The notes under the pieces are model-generated. The model was not told where the DNA came from and searched no databases. It saw nothing but the letters and a program-made list of their open reading frames with translations. Shown here piece after piece: positions 1 to 6,143 of a stretch of DNA of 11,572 nt. A program made the translations under genes and the position numbers. Every line of letters begins with the position of its first letter. Positions within the stretch are counted from its first letter, which is position 1. This stretch comes from CAYXWH01 sp964468755. Lineage in GTDB: Bacteria > Chloroflexota > Dehalococcoidia > Dehalococcoidales > RBG-16-60-22. The stretch lies in contig CAYXWH010000057.1 in the NCBI GenBank assembly GCA_964468755.1, forward strand, positions 1 through 11,572. The letters are read 5' to 3'.

Positions 1-359
1 AAATCTATGAGGCTGTCCGAAGCCGGAATGAATGGCCGTCCATCAGCTACGAACCGGATGGAGGAAAGCGGTTGAAAACAATTCTTGCCACGGCAACAGG
101 ATCAATGGACTCTGAGGTAACAGCGGCTACCAGCGAGCTCGATGCCGTCAAGACAGCAATGACTATGGAAAACAATACCTATGATTTCTATGTGGCGCGT
201 AGCCAGGCCACCGCCTACGGTGCCGAGCGAGACTTCTATCGGGCTCTGTCTGCCCAGGAGAAAGCGCACCATGCGGTGCTTCTGGACTACTATGAATTCC
301 TGCAGAATCCCGCCGCCTGGTTCGTTCAGAAAGAGCATCCATCACTGGACGGCGGCTAA
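1..359 (+). CDS. Ferritin-like / rubrerythrin-type diiron protein, C-terminal part (5' end outside window)
   Basis: The reading frame is open from base 3 to the TAA at 357-359, with no stop back to the left edge, so the gene very likely begins before the window. A TTG at 72 is possible but has no reason to be the true start. The visible part carries the second half of a four-helix ferritin-like fold: a helix with an E-x6-Y pattern (MENNTYDFY) and a last helix with an ExxH pair (EKAH), the usual third- and fourth-helix iron ligands. It ends in a short tail, PSLDGG, resembling the PQTDGG end of the gene at 4138-4608, which suggests they are paralogues. The family typically does peroxide reduction or iron oxidation in the cytoplasm. 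The gene is 35 bases upstream of sufC and could be co-transcribed with it. The family call is fairly safe; the exact role is unknown. Confidence 0.75.
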   Translation, partial: IYEAVRSRNEWPSISYEPDGGKRLKTILATATGSMDSEVTAATSELDAVKTAMTMENNTYDFYVARSQATAYGAERDFYRALSAQEKAHHAVLLDYYEFLQNPAAWFVQKEHPSLDGG

Positions 360-380
360 ACGGTAAGGCAGAGAAGATAA

Positions 381-385
381 AGGAG
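381..385 (+). promoter_or_regulatory. Shine-Dalgarno that decides the sufC start
   Basis: AGGAG directly touches an in-frame ATG at 386 (zero spacing), but lies 9 bases before a second in-frame ATG at 395. Normal spacing therefore favours the start at 395, giving a protein beginning MLEIKNLYV as expected for SufC. Confidence 0.6.
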
Positions 386-394
386 ATGAATGCT

Positions 395-1156
395 ATGCTG
401 GAGATTAAAAACCTGTATGTGTCGGTTGATAAACGGGAAATTCTTCACAATATTAACTTGAGCATAGGTCAGGGAGAGACCCACGTGCTTTTCGGTCCTA
501 ACGGGGCCGGCAAGAGTACCCTGCTCATGGCGATAATGGGATTTCCCAAATATCATATAACCAAGGGCAGCATAGTCTTTGATGGCAAGGATATAACCAG
601 ATTGCCCCTGGATGAACGGTCGCGTCTGGGTATCGGCATGTCTTTCCAGCGTCCCCCGGTAATCAGGGGAGTAAAAACGCGGGATATGGTCGCAGCCTGT
701 CTCAAGGACAAATCGAGTGAGAGCACGATTGATGAACTGGCGACAAAGACCGACCTGGCTGATTTCCTGGACCGGGATATCAATTATGGATTTTCCGGAG
801 GAGAGATAAAGCGCTCCGAGCTAATGCAGTTGCTGGCGCAAAAACCAATGCTGTCGCTTCTGGATGAGCCGGAATCCGGTGTTGACCTGGTAAACATTGC
901 CCTGATAGGTGATTTGATGAACCAGTTACTGGAAAAGGACTGCCCGATACGGCTACGGAAGTGCATGGGGCTGATTATAACCCATACCGGGCATATCCTG
1001 AACTACGTAAACGCTCGCACTGGCTATGTCATGGTCGACGGGCATATCGGCTGTGCCGCTGACCCCCATGAGATACTGGCAACCGTAAAGGAAAAAGGCT
1101 ATGAAGAGTGTGTCCAGTGCCTGCTCAAGTGCAACGGAAATAGAAAGGTACATTAA
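395..1156 (+). CDS. sufC: SufC-like Fe-S cluster assembly ATPase
   Basis: Cytoplasmic ABC-type ATPase of the SUF system; it binds SufB-type scaffolds and uses ATP to drive Fe-S cluster assembly. About 253 residues, the normal SufC length. Visible motifs: Walker A GPNGAGKST at residues 34-42, Q-loop Q85 inside SFQRPPVIRG, ABC signature FSGGE at 133-137, Walker B LLDEPESG with D157 and E158, and H-loop H197 in ITHTG. The DEPESGVD version and the YEECVQC tail fit SufC rather than a transporter ATPase. The start at 395 is chosen from ribosome-site spacing; 386 would add three residues. The stop abuts the start of the SufB-like gene with no gap, so the two are translationally coupled. No sufS, sufU or separate sufD is nearby, so this fits the short two-gene SUF-like arrangement reported in anaerobes and archaea. 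The family call is very safe. Confidence 0.93.
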   Translation: MLEIKNLYVSVDKREILHNINLSIGQGETHVLFGPNGAGKSTLLMAIMGFPKYHITKGSIVFDGKDITRLPLDERSRLGIGMSFQRPPVIRGVKTRDMVAACLKDKSSESTIDELATKTDLADFLDRDINYGFSGGEIKRSELMQLLAQKPMLSLLDEPESGVDLVNIALIGDLMNQLLEKDCPIRLRKCMGLIITHTGHILNYVNARTGYVMVDGHIGCAADPHEILATVKEKGYEECVQCLLKCNGNRKVH

Positions 1157-2395
1157 ATGAGCGCGAAAAGCACAGAACCATCACAGAAAAAGGATAAAGC
1201 AGAATCAGCGATCAACAAACCCGCTGCCTACGGCGAGGATATTGATTTAGGTAAGTACGCCAGCTCCGCCGAGCCTCATACCTACCAGGATGACCCCTCT
1301 CAGCTACCGGCATTGACCAAGGAGCAGATGCTGGGAGCGGGCGTGATTCTGGATGATACCAGCCAGAGGTCGGGAACTTTTATTCAGATGGACAATACCC
1401 CGGTGCATAGCTCCGTGCTTCAGGAGGGTATCGAGGTAATGGCTGTCAGCCAGGCACTGGAGAAATACGATTGGCTGGCGGATTACTGGTGGCAGGCAGT
1501 TGCCGTTGACGCTGATAAATATACCGCCAACGTGGAATTAAACCAGAGTAACGGATACTTTATCCGGGCACTCCCCGGTTACAAGACTACTATGCCGGTC
1601 CAGGCATGTCTCTACTTGAGCCAGGCACGATTGACCCAGAATGTACACAATGTCATTATTGCCGAGGAAGGCTCCGAGCTTCATATTATTACCGGCTGTG
1701 CCATTGCCTCCAAAGATGAGCCCGGACTGCACCTTGGTGTCTCCGAGTTTTACATCAAGCCGGGAGCTAAAATTACCTTTACCATGATACATAACTGGAA
1801 CCCGGAGGTAGCGGTACGTCCTCGTACCGGTGTTGTTGTTGAGGATAACGGCTTGTTCCTGAGCAACTATGTACTGATGAAGCCGGTGCGCTCACTCCAG
1901 ATGTACCCGTCGGCCAGATGTATCGGGGAAAACGCCACGGTAAGGTACAACAGTATCCTCCTGGCCGACAAGGGTTCGACACTGGATGTCGGGGCACGGG
2001 CACTCCTGAACGCCAGAGGTGCCCGGACAGAAATCATCTCCCGGGCGATAACCACCGGCGGTAACATCATCGCCCGGGGTTATATTGAGGGTAATGCCCC
2101 CGATGTGAAAGGGCACCTGGAATGCCGCGGGCTTATTCTAAAGGAGAAAGGTATAATCCACGCCATACCTGAACTCAAAGGGAACCTGGCCGGCATTGAC
2201 CTGTCCCACGAGGCGGCGGTAGGCAAGATTGCCGAAGAAGAAGTTGAGTACCTTATGACCCGCGGGCTTACGCGAAATGAAGCCACGGCTACCATAGTGA
2301 GGGGTTTTCTCCATGTTGATATCGAAGGACTGCCACCATTGCTCGCTGAAGAACTGAAAAGAGCCGTGGAAGCCAGCGAAAAGGATGTTATGTGA
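1157..2395 (+). CDS. sufB: SufB/SufD-family Fe-S scaffold protein
   Basis: Partner of SufC; scaffold on which Fe-S clusters are built. 412 residues, shorter than E. coli SufB (about 495) and close to SufD length, typical of single-scaffold two-gene systems. After a charged, probably flexible N-terminus (1-30), the middle is a run of beta-helix repeats (about 150-340), followed by the classic C-terminal helical domain around LSHEAAVGKIAEEEVEYLM and RGFL. C323 in HLECRGL lines up by eye with the essential SufB cysteine (E. coli C405), and H351-E352 in LSHEA with the conserved His-Glu pair (H433/E434); this alignment is my inference. The ATG follows the sufC TAA directly. No frameshift or internal stop is visible. 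The symbol is used in the broad sense, since one scaffold gene probably does the work of SufB and SufD. Confidence 0.9.
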   Translation: MSAKSTEPSQKKDKAESAINKPAAYGEDIDLGKYASSAEPHTYQDDPSQLPALTKEQMLGAGVILDDTSQRSGTFIQMDNTPVHSSVLQEGIEVMAVSQALEKYDWLADYWWQAVAVDADKYTANVELNQSNGYFIRALPGYKTTMPVQACLYLSQARLTQNVHNVIIAEEGSELHIITGCAIASKDEPGLHLGVSEFYIKPGAKITFTMIHNWNPEVAVRPRTGVVVEDNGLFLSNYVLMKPVRSLQMYPSARCIGENATVRYNSILLADKGSTLDVGARALLNARGARTEIISRAITTGGNIIARGYIEGNAPDVKGHLECRGLILKEKGIIHAIPELKGNLAGIDLSHEAAVGKIAEEEVEYLMTRGLTRNEATATIVRGFLHVDIEGLPPLLAEELKRAVEASEKDVM

Positions 2396-2460
2396 ATATC
2401 ATGCATGGCACAGGGTACTTAAATTGTCTTTTCAGCTATAAAAATTCATCCGTTTTATGC

Positions 2461-2489
2461 TTGACAGTACCGGATGAGAATCGAATAAT
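2461..2489 (+). promoter_or_regulatory. Sigma-70 promoter for the bacterioferritin-like gene
   Basis: A perfect -35 TTGACA at 2461-2466, a 17-base spacer, and a -10 AATAAT at 2484-2489 (5 of 6). Transcription should start near 2496, giving a leader of about 30 bases that contains the AAGGAGGA ribosome site at 2511-2518. Just upstream, an imperfect inverted repeat (GCTATAAAA 2435-2443 with TTTTATGC 2453-2460, one bulge) abuts the -35 box and might be an operator, though it is AT-rich and could be chance. Confidence 0.65.
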
Positions 2490-2525
2490 AGTCCAATCAC
2501 CATCAATATAAAGGAGGAACAGACC

Positions 2526-2957
2526 ATGGCGAAAGCAACGGCATCAGAAAAGTTAATCAACTTGCTTAACCAGTCTATTGCCCGGGAACTCCAGGTTTCC
2601 ATCCAGTACATGTGGCAGCACGTTCTCTGGAGTGGCGCCAAGGCGTTTGCCGTAAAAGATGAGTTGAAAAGCATCGCCATTGGCGAGATGAAGCACGCCG
2701 AAGCCATCGCCGAAAGGTTGAACTATCTGGGCGGCACCCCGACTACCAAGCCGGAACCTATCTTCATCGGTAAAAACCTCAAAGAAATGCTGGAGCAGGA
2801 CGCCAGGGATGAAGAGGGAGCCATTAACTTCTACAAACAGGTGATTGAAACCGCCAGAAGTGAAGGTGATGAGACGACCCGCCGGTTATTCAGACAGATT
2901 CTCGCTGATGAGGAAGACCACCACGATACCTTCACCTCAATCCTGGAAGAAATATAG
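2526..2957 (+). CDS. Bacterioferritin-like diiron ferritin (short form)
   Basis: Four-helix ferritin-like protein expected to oxidise Fe(II) at a diiron centre and store iron or detoxify peroxide in the cytoplasm. 143 residues. All six bacterioferritin-type ligands are present in register with E. coli Bfr plus three: E21, E54, H57, E97, E130, H133. M55 follows E54 (GEMKHAE), the position of the Bfr haem-ligand methionine (M52). The chain ends about 10 residues after the last ligand (TSILEEI), so the short C-terminal E helix of classical Bfr (about 158 residues) is missing, which may change the oligomer or the storage ability. The start is firm: ATG 2526 with AAGGAGGA 8-15 bases upstream. It has its own promoter 130 bases after the sufB-like gene. 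A non-storage Bfr-like peroxidase is the alternative. Confidence 0.85.
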   Translation: MAKATASEKLINLLNQSIARELQVSIQYMWQHVLWSGAKAFAVKDELKSIAIGEMKHAEAIAERLNYLGGTPTTKPEPIFIGKNLKEMLEQDARDEEGAINFYKQVIETARSEGDETTRRLFRQILADEEDHHDTFTSILEEI

Positions 2958-2967
2958 TAATAAATAG

Positions 2968-2988
2968 CACTGTTTATTTCTAACAGTG
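2968..2988 (+). other. Small perfect hairpin after the ferritin gene
   Basis: CACTGTT at 2968-2974 and AACAGTG at 2982-2988 are a perfect 7-base inverted repeat with a 7-base loop, 10 bases past the ferritin stop. No T-run follows on the + strand (GGGTATTGGGGG), so it is more likely an RNA 3' stabiliser or weak pause than a full terminator. Confidence 0.4.
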
Positions 2989-3010
2989 GGGTATTGGGGG
3001 TGTGTTGACT

Positions 3011-3090
3011 ATTTCGGGTAGCGTTACCGCTGTAACAGCTGTCGCGCCAGTATACGGTGTGGTCTACGGTAAGGCTACCCGAAGTTTTTT
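3011..3090 (+). terminator. Long-stem intrinsic terminator, possible attenuator
   Basis: Left arm 3011-3029 pairs with right arm 3067-3085: 19 positions with one G-G mismatch (3023/3073) and one T-G wobble (3012/3084), closed by the 10-base block TTCGGGTAGC / GCTACCCGAA. T6 (3085-3090) follows at once, as in a Rho-independent terminator. The loop is unusually long (3030-3066) and not featureless: its first part can pair with the left arm instead (GTTAC 3023-3027 with GTAAC 3032-3036, extendable to 3017-3043), which would compete with the terminator. It sits between the ferritin gene and the Rieske promoter. Confidence 0.65.
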
Positions 3091-3099
3091 ATGTCCGGG

Positions 3100-3125
3100 A
3101 TACGGATAATGGTATAATTCCGTAT
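3100..3125 (+). promoter_or_regulatory. Extended -10 promoter inside an inverted repeat (Rieske gene)
   Basis: TGGTATAAT at 3110-3118 is a perfect -10 hexamer with the TGn extension; no good -35 is visible, as usual for extended -10 promoters. The core is flanked by a perfect 7-base inverted repeat, ATACGGA 3100-3106 and TCCGTAT 3119-3125, with a 12-base spacer. A dimeric repressor bound there would cover the -10 and the start point near 3125. The regulator is not identifiable from the site. Confidence 0.55.
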
Positions 3126-3170
3126 AAACCGTGTTTTATATCCGGCGAAACGAGCCCATGAGGAGGTAGC

Positions 3171-3521
3171 GTGGCTCAATTTATTACCGTCGGTGAAACC
3201 GGCGAGTACACCGATGGCACCATGAAGGAAGTTATTGTGGAGGGTAGAGAAATCCTCCTGGCTAAAATTGATGGTACCTTCTATGCGGTTGATGGCCGCT
3301 GCCCCCATCTCGGCGGCAGGCTGGCGAACGGCACGCTGGAGGGCACGGTGGTCACCTGTCCCCGTCACGGTTCAAAATTTGACGTTACCAGCGGAAGCGT
3401 TAACCGCTGGCTCAAGGGCTCAGGACTTACCACGGCGCTGGGAAAAATGTTCAGGTCATCTAAACCATTGAACACCTTCAAGGTCAAAATCGAAGAAGGA
3501 AACATCCGTATAGAAATATAG
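3171..3521 (+). CDS. Rieske [2Fe-2S] ferredoxin-like protein
   Basis: Small soluble electron carrier, 116 residues. The two cluster-binding loops are intact: C44-P-H46 (CPHLGGRL) and C63-P-R-H66 (CPRHGSKFD), the CxH...CxxH pattern that holds a [2Fe-2S] cluster with two cysteines and two histidines. It has no signal peptide or membrane anchor, so it resembles the ferredoxin components of dioxygenase or nitrite reductase (NirD-like) systems rather than bc1 Rieske proteins. After the second loop there is an extra segment, about residues 76-98 (NRWLKGSG...RSSKP), before the final strands. It starts with GTG at 3171 behind AGGAGG (3161-3166). No oxygenase or reductase partner is present; the neighbours are ferritins and Suf genes, so a role in electron delivery for iron or oxidative-stress enzymes is plausible but inferred. 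Confidence 0.88.
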   Translation: MAQFITVGETGEYTDGTMKEVIVEGREILLAKIDGTFYAVDGRCPHLGGRLANGTLEGTVVTCPRHGSKFDVTSGSVNRWLKGSGLTTALGKMFRSSKPLNTFKVKIEEGNIRIEI

Positions 3522-3570
3522 TCGTGTCGATACGCCATAACCGAATAATCATTGGTGGAGGTGATTTGAG

Positions 3571-4056
3571 ATGTCCATATCTTTTTCCGGTAGCGAGCTC
3601 ATTAACGTGGCTATCAATATTGAGAGACGGGGCATCGCCTTCTACGATGTCATGGCGAAATCGTCCGATAATGAGGCCGCCCGTCATATATTCCAGCATT
3701 TAGCGGGTATGGAACGGGAGCACATCCGCGTTTTCCAGGATATGATCCCTGAAGCCGGTGCTTTCCCTATCCCGGAACTCTTCAGTGAAGAATATGCCGG
3801 TTATCTTCAGGCACTGGTTGATAATGCCGTCTTCACCGATGACACGGTCACCAGTGAAACGGCAATACAGGTAGACAGTGACATCAAGGCGCTGGAGCTG
3901 GGTATCAGCGCGGAGAAAGATTCCATACTTTTTTACTATCAGATGAAAGACGTAATGCCGGAGCGTACCCACCCCACGATGGATAAAATAATTATCGAGG
4001 AAAAGTCTCACCTGACTCAGCTCTCCGGGTTGAAGAAAGAGCTTGAGAAACAATAA
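3571..4056 (+). CDS. Ferritin-like / rubrerythrin-type diiron protein
   Basis: 161-residue all-helical protein with two repeated diiron half-sites: E18 (NIERRGIAFY) and E48xxH51 (MEREH) in the first half; E115 (AEKDSILFYY) and E144xxH147 (EEKSH) in the second. This is the erythrin/ferritin-like fold of the rubrerythrin family. No C-terminal rubredoxin domain (CxxC pairs) is present; indeed the protein has no cysteine, so a separate electron donor would be needed, and the Rieske protein 49 bases upstream is an obvious candidate (inference). The start at ATG 3571 has GGAGGTGA at 3557-3564. A peroxidase or iron oxidase role is known for the family but the substrate is unknown here. No clear promoter of its own is seen, so it probably shares the Rieske transcript. 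Confidence 0.82.
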   Translation: MSISFSGSELINVAINIERRGIAFYDVMAKSSDNEAARHIFQHLAGMEREHIRVFQDMIPEAGAFPIPELFSEEYAGYLQALVDNAVFTDDTVTSETAIQVDSDIKALELGISAEKDSILFYYQMKDVMPERTHPTMDKIIIEEKSHLTQLSGLKKELEKQ

Positions 4057-4137
4057 TACCTTTAGCCTAAACGCCGGCTATATTCGTACCTGTCCCTCTC
4101 AGCCAATGTATGTTAGTCAAAATGCGGTGGATAAATC

Positions 4138-4608
4138 ATGACAGTGCAGACAACCCTCAGGGAAATCTTGCAGAAGGCAATAGGCAAGGAAATAGAATCG
4201 CAACGCCTGTACCATGACCTCAGCCAGATTATGGAGAAGCCGTCGGTGACAGACGCTTTTGAGGAACTGTCCCGTCAGGAACAGGGGCACCAGCACCTGC
4301 TGGAACGGTACCTGTGTGGTGAACTCGGGGAAGGAGCCCTCACCCAGGGAGAGACCATCGATTATAAGATTGCCGAAAAGCTGGACCAGCCCGGGGTAAC
4401 GGCTGATATGGAACTAAAGGACGTCTTCCTGATGGCGGCTAACCGCGAGAAATTCTCCCATGACTTTTACCTCGTTCTGGCCGGGATACATCCTGAAGGG
4501 GAAGTAAAAAGATTGCTGGAAGTGCTGGCTACTGAAGAACTGATGCACAAGCAGCGAGTGGAATTTCTCTACTCCGAAGTTGCCTTTCCGCAGACCGACG
4601 GTGGCTAA
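4138..4608 (+). CDS. Ferritin-like / rubrerythrin-type diiron protein
   Basis: 156 residues, again the four-helix diiron pattern: E18 with Y25 (KEIESQRLYHDL), E48xxH51 (RQEQGH), E104 with Y111 (REKFSHDFY), E134xxH137 (TEELMH). No rubredoxin domain is fused. It ends with PQTDGG, like the PSLDGG end of the left-edge gene, and its second half shows the same E-x6-Y and ExxH layout, so these two are probably closer paralogues of each other than of the Bfr-like gene. The ribosome site is weak (GGTGG 4126-4130, 7 bases before ATG 4138). It follows the previous ferritin-like gene by 81 bases; a small TAGCC/GGCTA inverted repeat in that gap is too weak to call a terminator. Likely role: peroxide reduction or iron handling; substrate unknown. 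Confidence 0.82.
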   Translation: MTVQTTLREILQKAIGKEIESQRLYHDLSQIMEKPSVTDAFEELSRQEQGHQHLLERYLCGELGEGALTQGETIDYKIAEKLDQPGVTADMELKDVFLMAANREKFSHDFYLVLAGIHPEGEVKRLLEVLATEELMHKQRVEFLYSEVAFPQTDGG

Positions 4609-4767
4609 TCGCTATTCCTGCGGGGAAACAAGGCGGTAATGAAAATAGAGATTGTCTTTTACAGCCGGAACGTTCACAGCTTACATAGGCTCACAAATCA
4701 ACAACTATATTGCCATTATGGCTTGCTGGTAATTAAAAGGGTCTAGTCTGGTACAAGGGGAAGATTT
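4609..4767 (+). other. Intergenic gap before the protease gene
   Basis: 159 bases with no supportable gene. TATATT at 4706-4711 could be a -10 box, but no matching -35 stands at 16-18 bases (only TTACAT with a 19-base spacer), so I do not call a promoter. No terminator-like hairpin with a T-run was seen. Confidence 0.4.
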
Positions 4768-6051
4768 ATGATGAATAAGATAGTTATTGGAATTCTGGCT
4801 CTGCTTCTTGTTGTCTGCGGTGGCTTTGGTTATTACGCCTACACGCTCAGCGGGCAGATTGACTACCTGAGCGGTCAGCTGGAAATCTACCATCAGGAGC
4901 AGGCGGCGGGAATTAAGAGTATCAGCGATGAACTGGTTGTCTTTAAGGGAGAAACCAGAGCCAAAACCAGCGAACTGGAAAGCAACCTTATGACCCGAAT
5001 CGATACCGCAAGGAGCACGCTCCAGGGTGAACTGAATTTAACCAGGAATAGTATTGACACTCTGGAAAGCGATTTAAATAAGACCGCAAGCCGGGTGGTC
5101 ACTCTCGAAGACGACATGCACAACCTCACTGGTCTTTCCCATTCGGTGATAAATGCCCACGAAGTCTATCAAAAAGTAAGACAGGCGACGGTCAGGATAA
5201 GCAACGGTGAAGGAACTATCGGCTCCGGGTTTATCCTTGACAATGAAGCTCACGTGGTGACCGCATTCCACGTGGTTGAGAATATTTCCCGAATCTATGT
5301 TATCCTCCCTAACGGGAAAGTGTCTCGGGCGACAACTGTCGGTACCTGCAAGTACAGCGATATCGCCGTACTGAAACTGGACACCACTCCATCCATTGAA
5401 CCCCCACCCCTTGCCGATTCCAACCGGATTAAAATCGGTGAGCCGTTGGTAGCCATCGGGCATCCCTTTGACCTGACCGATTCCCTGACCGCCGGTATTG
5501 TCAGCCAGTTGAACCGATTTGTTGAAATTCAGAAAAATACCGGCAGCCAGTGGGTAGCTAACCTCATCCAGTTTGACGCTGCGGCTAATTTTGGCAATTC
5601 CGGCTGCCCGTTGATTAATTCCGGGGGTGAGATAATTGGACTGGTAATAGCCAGGGTTGACCCCGACGAGGGAGACGGCATCTATTACGCGGTCTCCGCC
5701 AACAAAGTAACCCGGGTTGCTAGTGAAATCATTGCTCAGGGCGCTTACGATTACCCCCGTATTGGCATCAATATCTCCAATCTCACGCCAAACATGGCTA
5801 AAGACACAGGTCTGGAGTCAGTTAACGGCGTCCGTGTCGTTACTGTCACCGCCGACAGCCCGGCGGCGATGGTAGGAATTAAAAAGGGCGATATTATTTT
5901 GAAAATAGACGGAACACCGATTAGAGACGTGGCGGCCCTTACCTCCTACGTCGGTGAGTATAAAAGCCCGGGTGAACCAACCAAGCTTTCACTGTTACGT
6001 GGAGAAACCAGCCTGGAACGCTCCTTTACCATGGGCAGCATGCCGGAATAA
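4768..6051 (+). CDS. Membrane-anchored HtrA/DegP-type serine protease with PDZ domain
   Basis: S1C-family protease for quality control outside the membrane. Order: short N-terminus, one hydrophobic anchor (residues 5-22), a long heptad-like coiled-coil stretch (about 28-125, rich in L, S, T, D, E), trypsin-like domain (about 135-325), C-terminal PDZ domain (about 330-420) with the GIKKGDIILKIDG motif. The catalytic triad is intact: H168 (TAFHVV), D198 (YSDIAVL), S278 (GNSGCPL). The usual GNSGGPL reads GNSGCPL, with C280 in place of glycine two after the serine; the oxyanion-hole residues are unaffected. C17 in LLVVCGG is not a proper lipobox (V at -1), so a signal anchor is likelier than a lipoprotein. 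AGGGGAAG (4756-4763) precedes ATG 4768; ATG 4771 is equally possible. The coiled coil may drive oligomerisation or sensing. The family is certain; the substrate is unknown. Confidence 0.9.
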   Translation: MMNKIVIGILALLLVVCGGFGYYAYTLSGQIDYLSGQLEIYHQEQAAGIKSISDELVVFKGETRAKTSELESNLMTRIDTARSTLQGELNLTRNSIDTLESDLNKTASRVVTLEDDMHNLTGLSHSVINAHEVYQKVRQATVRISNGEGTIGSGFILDNEAHVVTAFHVVENISRIYVILPNGKVSRATTVGTCKYSDIAVLKLDTTPSIEPPPLADSNRIKIGEPLVAIGHPFDLTDSLTAGIVSQLNRFVEIQKNTGSQWVANLIQFDAAANFGNSGCPLINSGGEIIGLVIARVDPDEGDGIYYAVSANKVTRVASEIIAQGAYDYPRIGINISNLTPNMAKDTGLESVNGVRVVTVTADSPAAMVGIKKGDIILKIDGTPIRDVAALTSYVGEYKSPGEPTKLSLLRGETSLERSFTMGSMPE

Positions 6052-6072
6052 GAAAACAATGGCAAAACTATG

Positions 6073-6108
6073 AGCGATGGACAAATAGCGGCCGTCGCTT
6101 TATAATTT
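6073..6108 (+). terminator. Hairpin with AT-rich tail (weak terminator candidate)
   Basis: AGCGATGG (6073-6080) pairs with CCGTCGCT (6092-6099), 8 positions including one T-G wobble, 11-base loop, followed by TTATAATTT. The T-run is broken, so termination would be modest. It overlaps the promoter at 6078-6106, so only one of the two readings may matter. Confidence 0.35.
6078..6106 (+). promoter_or_regulatory. Sigma-70 promoter for the GYD gene
   Basis: -35 TGGACA at 6078-6083 (5 of 6), 17-base spacer, perfect -10 TATAAT at 6101-6106. The expected start is near 6113, about 30 bases before ATG 6144, with AAGGAGGAG at 6132-6140 in the leader. Confidence 0.65.
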
Positions 6109-6143
6109 CAAAAATACCGGCTTTTTGCCATAAGGAGGAGGCA

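Noticed and set aside
1812..1829. Perfect hairpin CGGTACG-TCCT-CGTACCG
   Set aside because: It lies inside the sufB-like coding sequence (AVRPRTGV), has no T-run and no clear regulatory setting; probably chance codon use.
2080..2406. Reverse-strand open frame of about 108 codons opposite the sufB-like gene
   Set aside because: It is antisense to a well-conserved gene, serine-rich in the way of shadow frames, and has no recognisable domain.
3700..4053. Reverse-strand open frame of about 117 codons opposite a ferritin-like gene
   Set aside because: It is a shadow of the + strand gene, whose iron-ligand motifs are clear; no ribosome site or family resemblance.
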